Assembly: GCA_964617665.1 (NCBI GenBank)
Contig: CAZUAH010000079.1
Span: forward strand, 1-38,389
Length of the DNA stretch: 38,389 nt
From: JADHUC01 sp964617665
Lineage (GTDB): Bacteria > Planctomycetota > Planctomycetia > Pirellulales > Pirellulaceae
Direction: 5' to 3'
Shown: positions 7,768 to 15,443 of the stretch, one piece after another
Layout of the letters: each line of letters starts with the position of its first letter
Position numbering within the stretch: the stretch's first letter is position 1
Position numbers and translations under genes: made by a program
Notes under the pieces: model-generated
Seen by the model: the letters and a program-made list of their open reading frames with translations, nothing else
Databases searched by the model: none
Told to the model about the DNA's origin: nothing

Positions 7768-8703
7768 TTATGAGAATCGGCCGTAACATGCCATTCCATA
7801 CATATAGAGCAAGAACGGCCCCATCAGACAGATGAGCGGAATAATCAACGCCAAGTAGATGGTAAAACCGTATTCCGGGTTGAGCACACAGTTGGAGGGG
7901 TCGTCCGGATCAAAATGGACCGTGTGTGTCGTGCCATTCGCGAATTGCCCCAAGTACGCCTCGACTTCGCTGCGTTCTCTCGAGCCAGGCACCTCCCAAG
8001 CGATTCTTGTTCCGTTGTGGGCCGTTCCGTCCACTTGAAAACTGTAACTGACCTGGGGAGTGAAGTAGTCATGTTTGATCCTTCGGCCTTGCCGCGACTT
8101 CTTGATGGAAGACGAATCGATGGTTGCCTCGGCCGTTGGCCACGAAGCGCTCTCTCGAGCTGACAGTATTCGCGATGAGATCATGACTGCCGAAATCGGC
8201 AACGCAATCGTCATCAGCAAGCCGACCAGTGCCGTGCCGCCGACTTTCCAAGTTGATTCATCCGAAAACACGCCGCTCCAGTGCAGTGCCGAAGACTGCG
8301 GCCACCCCGTTCGTTTTCGCCGCGGTGCCCGGGCGGAAACGGGTGTCCCGAGGTTCACGGCCGAAGGGAGTGTCGGACCGGCGAACTCCATCGATCCGAT
8401 GCCCAGCGGGTCATCCATTGGTGCCGGCGAGGTCGGGGCACTCAGGTCGTTATGAGAGAGTGGAATCGACAGGATACCTTGACACGATGGGCACCTGACC
8501 TGCGTGCCGGCCAAGTGTGGCGCAGCTGCGAATGCCTGGCCACATGGACAGCGAACGGGGATGGACTCGGCAGCGGGCGTTGGCGCGGGAGTCGGAGCCG
8601 GAACATGGATTGGCTGCCCGCAGGATGGACACCCGACGGTCTTTCCTGCGAGGTGAGGCTGGGCACGAAATGATTGTCCGCAAGTGCAGGATACCGTCTG
8701 CAT
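7768..8703 (-). CDS. Double zinc-ribbon, DUF3592-like membrane protein
   Basis: This is a 311-residue protein. Two tandem zinc ribbons occupy the N-terminus: C6-x-C8...C25-x2-C28 and C52-x-C54...C71-x2-C74, both with the same FxAxPHLAG spacer, so one is a duplication of the other. A Pro/Ala linker follows, then a helix at about 155-180, an extracytoplasmic domain resembling DUF3592 (YFTPQVSYSFQVDG, HTVHFDPDDPSNCVLNPEYG), and C-terminal helices. The ATG at 8703 has an ideal AGGAGGT about 5 bases upstream, which overrides the longer open frame reaching 9174. It is followed at once by the pseudopilin-VWA gene. Confidence 0.75.
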   Translation of the reverse strand: MQTVSCTCGQSFRAQPHLAGKTVGCPSCGQPIHVPAPTPAPTPAAESIPVRCPCGQAFAAAPHLAGTQVRCPSCQGILSIPLSHNDLSAPTSPAPMDDPLGIGSMEFAGPTLPSAVNLGTPVSARAPRRKRTGWPQSSALHWSGVFSDESTWKVGGTALVGLLMTIALPISAVMISSRILSARESASWPTAEATIDSSSIKKSRQGRRIKHDYFTPQVSYSFQVDGTAHNGTRIAWEVPGSRERSEVEAYLGQFANGTTHTVHFDPDDPSNCVLNPEYGFTIYLALIIPLICLMGPFLLYMYGMACYGRFS

Positions 8704-8956
8704 TGGTACCTCCTGAATGTGCCCAATGCTTGAAAAAACGACCGCGTCAGACGGCGGCACGTGTTGGTGTCGTATGACAGTTTGAAAAGACAGGAAATCT
8801 GATTCTGACACCGGAATCGATTTTACCGAGTGAGACGGGTGAATCAAGGTATGCAAGGGCACATGATCGTACGGAATTCGGCGACATCGAGCATCTGTGT
8901 GCGGGATATCGACGACACAGACCAACTCCGCAACGGCCAACGTTGCCCCGGGGCGC
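8704..8956. other. Leader region of the zinc-ribbon/VWA operon, no gene seen
   Basis: No start, domain or repeat is recognisable here beyond the Shine-Dalgarno AGGAGGT for the zinc-ribbon gene. The minus frame stays open through it, but the translation does not look like protein. It presumably holds the operon promoter. Confidence 0.3.
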
Positions 8957-9050
8957 CGCAAGCAAAGCGGACGACGTGAATCACCCCATTGTGACACACC
9001 TGCGGCTGGAGGAGCATTGATTTGGGGGATGGATGCGGCGGCTCGGCAGT
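8957..9050 (+). repeat. Dispersed ~100-bp repeat (copy 5)
   Basis: The copy reads GCAAGCAAAGCGGACGACGTGA, then the core CCCCATTGTGACACACCTGCGG at about 8984-9005, then CTGGAGGAGC and GGGGGATGGATGCGGCGGC. It begins immediately after the methyltransferase stop as read on the minus strand. On the minus strand CCGCTTTGCTTGCGG can form a small hairpin. Confidence 0.75.
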
Positions 9051-9056
9051 GGATTG

Positions 9057-9749
9057 TCAGCCGCATGGTTCGTAGTACGAGTCCACTGCTTCTTGACCAC
9101 TGTAGTTTGGACCAGCCGTCTCGTCCGCGCCGACGTATCGGTAACCAAGTGACAGCGACTTGGCACCAATGCACGAGAGCAAATGTCGCCGACGGTTGAA
9201 GACCAGGCCGCGTTCACGGAAACGCTTGGCGATTCGTGTTCCTAGCGGCTGGCCATCCGCCAGACGCAGATTCGCCAGGTCGAGATTGGCCACAAACGTC
9301 CCTTCGACCGTGAGCCAGCTAGCCGCATGTTCAATGAGAGAGAGCTTGTCGCCAACATAGTGAAATCCGTGAACGCACGTAATCAGGTCGTATTGCCGAT
9401 TGGCTTGCCATGTATGCAGCGAGGCCGATTGCAGACGTAGAAATGGGCAACCGGGCGGCGTGTCATCGAAGAAACTGACAAGATCGACACCGTGCAGAGC
9501 GAGGTTGTGGGGCGGGCCAGTGCTCTGGAATGTTCTTGCTGCATCAATGAGCGCGCGTCCACGTCCGCAACAAAGATCAAGCCACGACGTTGAGTCGGCC
9601 GCGTGGAGGCAATCGGCCAAATAGGCGATTGGATTGAGGCCGACTTCCTTCTCGTAGCTGTTAACCCCGAACGCACCCCGTTCACGATTCATCCGCGAGT
9701 TGGCCACGACCGACGAACTTTCGAGGGATGCGTTATCGAGGAGCTTCAT
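9057..9749 (-). CDS. Class I SAM-dependent methyltransferase
   Basis: This 230-residue protein has a seven-strand Rossmann methyltransferase core. Motif I is WLDLCCGRGRAL at about residues 56-67, with two cysteines where D/E-x-GxG is usual (CCGRG). An acidic motif II follows at ALHGVDLVSFFDD. The stretch YDLITCVHGFHYVGD is the motif IV region, and WLTVEGTFVANLDL is the motif V-like strand. The substrate cannot be told; the short length favours a small-molecule methyltransferase. The stop is at the border of a dispersed repeat, and the gene sits 46 bases after the broken lipoprotein gene. Confidence 0.75.
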   Translation of the reverse strand: MKLLDNASLESSSVVANSRMNRERGAFGVNSYEKEVGLNPIAYLADCLHAADSTSWLDLCCGRGRALIDAARTFQSTGPPHNLALHGVDLVSFFDDTPPGCPFLRLQSASLHTWQANRQYDLITCVHGFHYVGDKLSLIEHAASWLTVEGTFVANLDLANLRLADGQPLGTRIAKRFRERGLVFNRRRHLLSCIGAKSLSLGYRYVGADETAGPNYSGQEAVDSYYEPCG

Positions 9750-9795
9750 CCTACCACGTCCGCTTGAGGTCCTCGCTGCGCGGAATTCACCGATA

Positions 9796-10200
9796 CTACT
9801 CCGGCTCGCGATGAAAACGTGTCAACTCTGGATGCTCGGCAACGACGATGCCGTTGTTGATCGTGAGCTTGCCCTCGTAGAGGTAAGGTTCCGGTCCATT
9901 TTCGCCCACATCGCGCTATACGTCATACTGCGCACGTCTACTTCAAAAGCGCCAAAACGCCACTTCCCTTCACCAGTGGGCACCAAATCCAGAGCCGCCA
10001 ATCGCTCCGGATCCGGCTTCCGCTGAAGATTGTGGGCTTCTCTCGAATTAGCGTGACAATGGCATCACGGGCAGCCGTCGTTCGATACCAGTGTCGTTCG
10101 GCGCTGGGGCCCCACTGGGGCCGCTACACGAGGACAACAGACCAACCGCGACTATTGCAGTACCACGCAGTAGAGACCGCGATATTGCTGCGCACCACAT
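9796..10200 (-). pseudogene. Frameshifted small lipoprotein gene
   Basis: From an ATG at 10200 the minus strand encodes a lipoprotein signal (SLLRGTAIVAVGLLSSC, with an LSSC lipobox), then PSGAPAPNDTG, and stops early at 10048. The message continues in other frames: TTAARDAIVTLIREKPTIF, then RKPDPERLAALDLVPTGEG and WRFGAFEVDVRSMTYSAM, then GENGPEPYLYEGKLTINNG and VVAEHPELTRFHREPE, ending TAG at 9796. Joining these segments gives a coherent small lipoprotein of about 130 residues. Each of the three junctions can be repaired by a change of one base in the same direction. It is either a true pseudogene or carries assembly indels. The family is not recognised. Confidence 0.6.
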
Positions 10201-10240
10201 GGCCAAACTCCCGTCACGAACCAACAGAAACGCTCATCGC

Positions 10241-10338
10241 CCCCGCAAACGAAGCGGATGACGGGAACTCCCATCATTGTCACATACCGGCGGCCAGAAG
10301 GGAATCAGATAAGGGCGGTAGGGTGGATGGCGGCGATT
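10241..10338 (+). repeat. Dispersed ~100-bp repeat (copy 6)
   Basis: The copy reads CCCCGCAAACGAAGCGGATG, then the core CATCATTGTCACATACCGGCGG at 10272-10293, then CCAGAAGGGAATCAG and GGTGGATGGCGGCGAT. It starts directly after the TGA of the 154-residue membrane protein as read on the minus strand. The minus strand can form CCGC-TTCGTTT-GCGG. Confidence 0.75.
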
Positions 10339-10803
10339 TCAGTGGCGACCGGAGAATTGGCTGAGAGCCGCCACCCGATGGATCTTAGCGACAGCGGCGC
10401 TGTTCCGGGATTTGGCGATCGGATCGTCGTAGTCCAAGACGTATCTAAACCGCCAGGGATCCAGTCGTCGCTTTGCCCATCTGTCGAAGTCGCATTTCAG
10501 AAAACGCCGCTTCCCTACCTTGAACTCAGCGATACATATGTCGATCGAGTCAAGGCCCCTTTCGCGGGCATCGCGCTGGAGTTCATCCACGATCAAGGAC
10601 GTGAATGCATCGACATCAGCAGCGCCGTCAATCTCGACCATTACGCGGGAACCGCCCCCAAAGTCCAATGCTTCACTTTCGTGGACAAGGTATCCAATGG
10701 ATTCGCGGCGAACCCACGCGGCGCAGACAGCGACCAGCAGAACAACACCAAGGAGGGTGCGCAGGCCAAATGAGAATCGTAGTCTTTGGCGATGGTGAAG
10801 CAT
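10339..10803 (-). CDS. Small membrane-anchored protein, unknown function
   Basis: This 154-residue protein has a basic N-terminus and one helix at about residues 11-30 (FGLRTLLGVVLLVAVCAAWV). This belongs to the recurrent planctomycete 'F-S-L-R-T-L-L' anchor class. The soluble part (about 31-154) carries GGGSRVMVEIDGAADVDAF and VGKRRFLKCDFDRWAKRRL, with no recognised domain. It would face the periplasm or sit at the membrane surface. It lies between two copies of the dispersed repeat, with the stop codon at the repeat border. Confidence 0.6.
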   Translation of the reverse strand: MLHHRQRLRFSFGLRTLLGVVLLVAVCAAWVRRESIGYLVHESEALDFGGGSRVMVEIDGAADVDAFTSLIVDELQRDARERGLDSIDICIAEFKVGKRRFLKCDFDRWAKRRLDPWRFRYVLDYDDPIAKSRNSAAVAKIHRVAALSQFSGRH

Positions 10804-10840
10804 CGACTCCGCCAGCCAATCATAGGATCATTTACCCGCC

Positions 10841-10940
10841 GTCACACGCGAAGCGACAACGTTAGACCATCATTATTCCACACCCGCGGCTGGATGTGAA
10901 TCTACGTCCCCGGTCTATCTCAGCGGCAAGCAAACGGGGG
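10841..10940 (+). repeat. Dispersed ~100-bp repeat (copy 7)
   Basis: The copy reads CACGCGAAGCGACAACGTTAG, then the core ATCATTATTCCACACCCGCGG at 10869-10889, then CTGGATGTGAATCTACGTCC and CTCAGCGGCAAGCAAACGG. It is closest to copy 2. It is upstream of the 154-residue membrane protein gene. Confidence 0.7.
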
Positions 10941-11005
10941 GCGGAGAAGTCAGTAAACGGCAGTGTCCTAATTTCAACGTGGCTTGGCCCCCAGGGCCGA
11001 GAAAT

Positions 11006-11024
11006 CACGGGCCGGGAGCCCGTG
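11006..11024. repeat. Perfect 7-bp-arm palindrome
   Basis: CACGGGC and GCCCGTG arms flank a CGGGA loop. The stretch after it is not T-rich, so a terminator role is uncertain. Confidence 0.5.
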
Positions 11025-11163
11025 CGACGAACCAAACTGGGCCACTAGACCAAAGACGACAGACTAGCAGATGGCATCTGACATGTTATCATAAGTGCAT
11101 GTTGGCAGGCGAATCACGATTGATCCGCTCGTCGGATTTGCCAGCTGAGAACGTTTTTTGAAA

Positions 11164-11233
11164 TGTGAGCCGCAGGTGTAGACGCGCCAAACATTGGGGA
11201 AACAGAGCCCGCGGCTAGCGCCGTCGGCTCACA
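11164..11233. repeat. Inverted repeat carrying the CCCGCGGCTAGCGCC element
   Basis: Nine-base arms TGTGAGCCG and CGGCTCACA flank about 50 bases. The right part, CCCGCGGCTAGCGCCGT followed by CGGCTCAC, is nearly identical to 13755-13781 inside hsdM. It is an interspersed element, not a local hairpin only. Confidence 0.55.
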
Positions 11234-11411
11234 AGTTTGATGTCTACCCATTTCGAGACACGTTCTCATGCTGTGAGCTTCCTCCGCGATTCGGTCAGTA
11301 CCACATGCTCGTCCGCTTGTTTGTCCTCATAGGCGCGGCGTCCGCGTCGGAAGGAGTTCGTTTGGTCGATAGCCAATTGTCACTGGCAATCTGGCGAGAG
11401 GAACGTGTCAC

Positions 11412-12242
11412 GTGATTCCGCGCAGATATCGTATCTTGATTTGGGCCCCTCTGGTCCTTGTCTTCCAGTGGATTGCGATCGCTACGATCGAGCCGGACGG
11501 TAGCGGTAGCTTCGAGTACGTGGGCATCGGCTTCTTTCTGGGCTCAGTCTTTGGGCATACGACTCTGGCGGCCGCGTGGGCCGCATTGGGACCGGGGCGG
11601 GTTTGGTGGCGCGTTCCCCTGTCGCTCGTCTGGGTTGCCACGCTGCCAGTTGCCATTGCCATCAATCTCGGCTTGAACAACGGCCCTGACGATGCAGTAG
11701 TTGTCATTGGTGTCTGTCTGTTTGGTCAATGGCTGATTGTGCAGTTGCCACTTTGGGCCCTGGCCATCGCATACGGCCTACGACTGCAACACGTCGATGA
11801 TTGGGGAAAGATACAGGACCGTAGCTCGCGGCAATTCAGCCTCCGCCATCTGATGATTGTCACAACGATTGTGGGCGTCATTCTTGGCGCCGGGCGGATC
11901 TTGATAGGCTGGCTTGGTGAGTCGTTCCGTCTTGACCGCGAAGCCCCGGCTTTCATCTTCTTGGCAGCCGCGGCGGTCATCTTGACGCTGCCGCTGCTGC
12001 TTGCGGGCTTGCTTCCACGTTGGGCTATCCCGGCCGTGCTTGTCGTATTGACGCTGATTGGTCTTGTCACAGCTTGGGAATTGACTCTATTGCAAATGGT
12101 CCCCGGAGGCGGTGGCCCGGGACCAGACACAGGCCATTTTGTCTGGATAAATGCCTTCACAATGGTGACAGTTCTGATGGGAGTTCTACTCCTCCGTCTG
12201 AACGGATACGGAACGATGGATCCGAAGCAAGCCATCAAATGA
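11412..12242 (+). CDS. Multi-spanning membrane protein, unknown function
   Basis: This 276-residue protein starts at a GTG with AGAGGA about 9 bases upstream. It contains six or seven hydrophobic segments: about residues 6-24, 36-58, 75-95, 98-125, 155-175, 190-215 and 215-240. A soluble loop near 135-150 leads into FSLRHLMIVTTIVGVILGAGR, the planctomycete anchor motif. No transporter or enzyme motif is recognised. It is the only plus-strand gene in the left accessory region and ends shortly before a dispersed repeat copy. It is convergent with the hsdS-membrane fusion. Confidence 0.6.
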   Translation: MIPRRYRILIWAPLVLVFQWIAIATIEPDGSGSFEYVGIGFFLGSVFGHTTLAAAWAALGPGRVWWRVPLSLVWVATLPVAIAINLGLNNGPDDAVVVIGVCLFGQWLIVQLPLWALAIAYGLRLQHVDDWGKIQDRSSRQFSLRHLMIVTTIVGVILGAGRILIGWLGESFRLDREAPAFIFLAAAAVILTLPLLLAGLLPRWAIPAVLVVLTLIGLVTAWELTLLQMVPGGGGPGPDTGHFVWINAFTMVTVLMGVLLLRLNGYGTMDPKQAIK

Positions 12243-12271
12243 GTCCAGGACCGTTCGACTGTCAACAGTAA

Positions 12272-12340
12272 CAGCACTCAACGCGTCACACCTGCGGCTG
12301 GACGGAAATTGGAAAGAGGGGCGTGGGCACGCCGCGATGT
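12272..12340 (+). repeat. Dispersed ~100-bp repeat (copy 8, left part lost)
   Basis: Only the right part is clear: CGTCACACCTGCGGCTGGACG at about 12284-12304, then GAAATTGGAAAGAGGGGCGTG. The left half (AACGAAGCGGACGAC) is absent. It supplies the last 18 or so codons and the TGA of the minus-strand fusion gene. Confidence 0.6.
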
Positions 12341-13293
12341 TGGCGTCCCCGTCGCACTGCTATGCGTGGCACGACGGGCTGCCTTGCACCGGATCGTTTC
12401 GTTTTGATGCTGGAGGCGGAGGCAGACCAATCACATAGTTCATCCCCCAGTGCAGGAGCGCGCACAGAGTCCCCCCTAACCACCAAATAGCCGCCTCTGC
12501 CGACGATCAATCCTTCGATCGCACCCCAACTGAGAAAGGCCAATGCCGTATACATCCAACAGCCAACCACGAACGCGAATACGACCATCCCCGGCAGAAG
12601 TATCCCGAGAAAAAGCGTTCGTTTGAAAAACGAGGAGACGTCAAGTTGCTGGAGTATCCACAGGCCGCGAATCCAAAGGAATCCGATGCAGATGGCTAGG
12701 AAAGAGAAGCATGTCATGATCCATGTCAGGCTATGATCGTCGCGCCCGATACGAGCAATGGTTAGCGGCCAGATGAATAGAAGTGACAGCGAGATGAAAT
12801 CAGACAGCCGAAACCTCGGCAGTCCCCAGAGTCTCTCCAAGCGGGATTTCAGGCGGTACGGGAGCAGGACGAAGACAAGCGGCGCCCAGCCACCGAATAT
12901 GCCAGCGGTTACCAGGATGAACGGAGACTGCAGAGCACATCCCGCACAGGCAAGCATGGCTTGATTGGTGGTAGCAGCAATGCGTAGGACAGCGACGTGT
13001 CCAAGGCTGGCATACATCGAAAACAAGAGTGTTCCCACTGGCCAGACTTCTAGCCCTTTATCGTCAAGGCCTGCGTTAGAAACATGCTTCTCGGTCTCGT
13101 GAATATGGTCTCGGTTGGACATGTCGCCGATTGCGACCCACGGCGTGCCGTTTCCGTCTGACCAAAACGCATCGTTCTTCGTATCCGGAGTTCCGCCAGA
13201 TCCAACTTCGCGGAGCACGTGCTTCACGCGGGCAATCTCCCAACGTGCAGGTACATCACCTAGCCAAGAGATCCCGCTCGATTTCGTATCCAA
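12286..13293 (-). CDS. Chimeric reading frame: HsdS start joined to a membrane protein
   Basis: The 335-codon frame has two unrelated parts. Residues 1 to about 115 match the first target-recognition domain of type I specificity subunits (SGISWLGDVPARWEIARVK, SGGTPDTKN, PWVAIGDMS, LLFSMYASLGHVAVL, ATTNQAMLA). From about residue 116 it becomes a multi-spanning membrane protein with at least four helices (SPFILVTAGIFGGWAPLVFVL, DFISLSLLFIWPL, WIMTCFSFLAICIGFLWI, LFLGILLPGMVVFAFVVGC). The end is repeat-encoded. The join is near 12950, where the ATG within NQAMLA could serve as the start of the membrane protein alone. The first codon of the open frame is TTG; the true hsdS start is probably the ATG at 13310, in another frame. 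Whether the chimera is made is unknown. Confidence 0.55.
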   Translation of the reverse strand: MDTKSSGISWLGDVPARWEIARVKHVLREVGSGGTPDTKNDAFWSDGNGTPWVAIGDMSNRDHIHETEKHVSNAGLDDKGLEVWPVGTLLFSMYASLGHVAVLRIAATTNQAMLACAGCALQSPFILVTAGIFGGWAPLVFVLLPYRLKSRLERLWGLPRFRLSDFISLSLLFIWPLTIARIGRDDHSLTWIMTCFSFLAICIGFLWIRGLWILQQLDVSSFFKRTLFLGILLPGMVVFAFVVGCWMYTALAFLSWGAIEGLIVGRGGYLVVRGDSVRAPALGDELCDWSASASSIKTKRSGARQPVVPRIAVRRGRQHRGVPTPLFPISVQPQV

Positions 13294-13310
13294 TAAGCCG
13301 GAAAACTCAT
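12950..13310 (-). pseudogene. hsdS: Truncated hsdS, type I R-M specificity subunit
   Basis: HsdS normally has two target-recognition domains and about 400 residues; only the first 115 or so remain. The original start is likely the ATG at 13310, overlapping the hsdM stop as ATGA. It reads MSFPAY, and the frame then slips by one base before LDTKSSGISWLGDVPARWE. The rest is replaced by membrane-protein sequence. Without the second domain and central helices it cannot direct normal sequence recognition. Confidence 0.7.
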
Positions 13311-15159
13311 TGCGAAAGCTCTCCGATCATTTCGACGATCCGATCGGTGACTCCTTTCAATTCCGTGTCGATCTCATCCAACTCCCGGGGCGGTTTGAAC
13401 ACGTAGAAATGCCGGTTGAAGGGGATTTCATAGCCGATCTTCGTCTTGTCCTCGTCGATCCATGCGTCGGGGACATGCGGCTCGACTTCTCGCTGGAAAT
13501 ACTCGTGGATGTCTTCGCCCAGCGGGACTTCTTCGGTGTCTCGCAGGCTGGAGTCTGGCTTGGGATGGCCTTTCTTTTTGCCTCGCGTTTCGAGCTGCGG
13601 CTGGCCGTCTTCATCCAGCAGCGGTCGCTCGACCGTGATCGTCTGGTAGCCAAAGTCGGTCGTCTTGAAGATGCGACTGATGGGGACGGCTGTGAGCGGC
13701 ACGGCGCTAGCCGCCGGTTTTTCGGACTTGCCGTTTGGACCTTTGGCAGAAGAACCCGCGGCTAGCGCCTTGCGGCTCACGCGTTTGCCGGTTTCTTCAT
13801 CGATCCAGACCTCTTTGGCTTCGCCGAACAGGCGTGTGATCTTGGTAATGTGGTCGTCGCTCAGTTCCTTGTGTTTGCTGCCGAGACTCTTTCGCATTTT
13901 CTGCCACATGGCACTGGCATCGATCAACTGCACCTTGCCCTTGCGGTTCTTCGGCTTGCGGTTGGTCACGATCCAGATGTAGGTGCTGATCCCCGTGTTG
14001 TAGAACATGCCGGTCGGCAAACCGATGATGGCTTCCAGTAAATCGTTCTCCAGCACATAACGGCGTATCTCGCTTTCCCCGCTACCTGCACTGCCGGTGA
14101 ACAGGGGCGAGCCGTTCAGGACAATGGCAAAGCGACTTCCTCCGTCTTTCGTAGGTCGCATTTTGGAAATCAGATGCATCAGGAACAAGAGAGAACCGTC
14201 GCTGACACGTGGTAGTCCAGGGACGAATCGACCATTGAAGCCGTCCTGCTCATGTTCCTTGACCACTTCCTCTTTGATCTTCTTCCATTCGACGCCAAAC
14301 GGCGGATTGGAAAGCATGTAATCAAACTGCTTGCCTGGCAGGCCATCGTCCGACAACGTGTTGCCGTGGATGACGTTGCTGATGTCCTGCCCCTCAATCA
14401 GCATGTCGGCCTTGCAGATGGCGTACGACTCGCCATTTAGTTCCTGACCGTACATCACCAGCCGAGCATCCGGGTTCTGACCACTCAGATGCTCCTCCAA
14501 CACCGACAGCATGCCTCCCGTTCCGGCTGCCGGATCGTAGAGCGAACGGACAATACCAGGCTTGGTCAGTGCCTCGTCGTCTTCGATGAACAGCAGGTTG
14601 ACCATCAGCCGGATGACTTCTCGCGGTGTGAAGTGTTCACCGGCGGTTTCGTTGGACAATTCGGCGAACTTGCGAATCAGTTCTTCAAAGACGAGTCCCA
14701 TCTGAGCGTTGCTGACGACTTCGGGATGCAGGTCGATGTTGGCAAACTTCTCAGTGACTAGGTACAGCAAATTGGCTTTGGCAAGGCGTTCGACTTGGGT
14801 GTGGAAATCAAAGCACTCAAAGATGTCACGAACCGCTGGCGAGAATGCCTGAATGTAGGAGAACATGTTCTCGGCGATGTTGTCCTGATCGCCCATCAGC
14901 TTCTTCATGTCCAGTGGCGACGTATTGTAGAAGTGCTGGCCAGATTTCTTCAGCAGAAACGGTTCCGGATTCAGTTTCGCCTTCTCTCGCTTCTCCTTCT
15001 CCTTCAGCACGGCCTTCTTCGTCTCGGTTCCAGTACACAATCCAGCCGCCTGAGAACGGTGAACGGCAATATGACCCTGCCATATTCCGATTGCTTATAG
15101 TCACCCCGAAGCAAATCCGCGACGGACCAGATAAAGGAAGATAGGTTTTGTTGATTCAT
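13307..15159 (-). pseudogene. hsdM: Type I R-M methyltransferase subunit HsdM, frameshifted
   Basis: The N-terminus starts at the ATG at 15159 (MNQQNLSSFIWSVADLLRG, EYGRVILPFTVLRRLDC, VLEP) and then breaks. The frame shifts at about 15022-15026, and the remaining 570 residues continue as TKKAVLKEKEKREK. This long part holds the whole N6-adenine methyltransferase core: DPAAGTGGML (SAM binding), SNPPFGVEW (catalytic NPPF), and the FVPGLPRVSDGSLLFL and GLPTGMFYNTGI segments. HsdM methylates host DNA with HsdS and, with HsdR, supports restriction. No hsdR lies nearby. A 27-base element at 13755-13781 that also occurs outside genes is carried in frame (VSRKALAAG). The gene looks decayed unless the indel is an assembly error. 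Confidence 0.8.
13755..13781. repeat. Interspersed palindromic element inside hsdM
   Basis: CCCGCGGCTAGCGCCTTG followed by CGGCTCACG matches 11208-11233 with one small difference. Inside hsdM it is read as VSRKALAAG without breaking the frame, in a low-complexity linker between the methyltransferase core and the C-terminal part. Confidence 0.6.
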
Positions 15160-15443
15160 GAGTAGTCGTCAGTGATCCCTTTCACCCAAACTCGCACGCA
15201 GACCTGTTCGTCAAGACGCACATCTATTCCACCGTTCGGACCAGTCGATCAACAGTGTACCCCTTCGGGGAAGGGGGTCGCAAGCGACGGTGATAAGGCG
15301 CTTACATTGTGAGAGTAACCGATTGCTTGTTCCACCTCACCCGAGCAAGTCAGCACGACCGTCGACGACTGTCTTGATTTGAGCTACCTCTCTACGGCTC
15401 GTCGGCCTTGAGAGTAGCGTCCCAGTCTATTCGGCGAAGGCGA
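15160..15443. other. Intergenic region with two small hairpins
   Basis: No gene is seen. Hairpins are CCCC-TTC-GGGG at 15260-15270, followed by AAGGGGG, and GTCGC-AA-GCGAC at 15277-15288. It separates the DUF523-DUF1722 gene from hsdM. The position suits a transcription end for the former, though no T-run is obvious on that strand. Confidence 0.35.

Larger units (their letters stand above)
10941..11411. other. Gene-free stretch with two palindromic repeats
   Basis: No gene is supported in these 470 bases. The stretch contains the palindrome CACGGGC-CGGGA-GCCCGTG at 11006-11024. It also contains a larger inverted repeat with arms TGTGAGCCG (about 11164-11172) and CGGCTCACA (about 11225-11233). 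The end of this holds CCCGCGGCTAGCGCC, a sequence also found inside hsdM at about 13755. The final part presumably carries the promoter of the plus-strand membrane gene. Confidence 0.45.

Noticed and set aside
7768..9174. Longer 468-codon form of the zinc-ribbon protein
   Set aside because: The upstream 157 codons translate intergenic repeat and show no domain; an ideal Shine-Dalgarno site precedes the ATG at 8703.
14826..15104. Separate 92-codon gene upstream of hsdM
   Set aside because: Its frame is not the one that carries the HsdM N-terminus; MNQQNLSSFIWSVADLLRG starts at 15159 in another frame, so this is a shadow of frameshifted hsdM.
15260..15288. Hairpins CCCC-TTC-GGGG and GTCGC-AA-GCGAC as a CRISPR or riboswitch
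   Set aside because: There is no repeat-spacer periodicity and no downstream biosynthetic gene on that strand; they are listed only as small hairpins.
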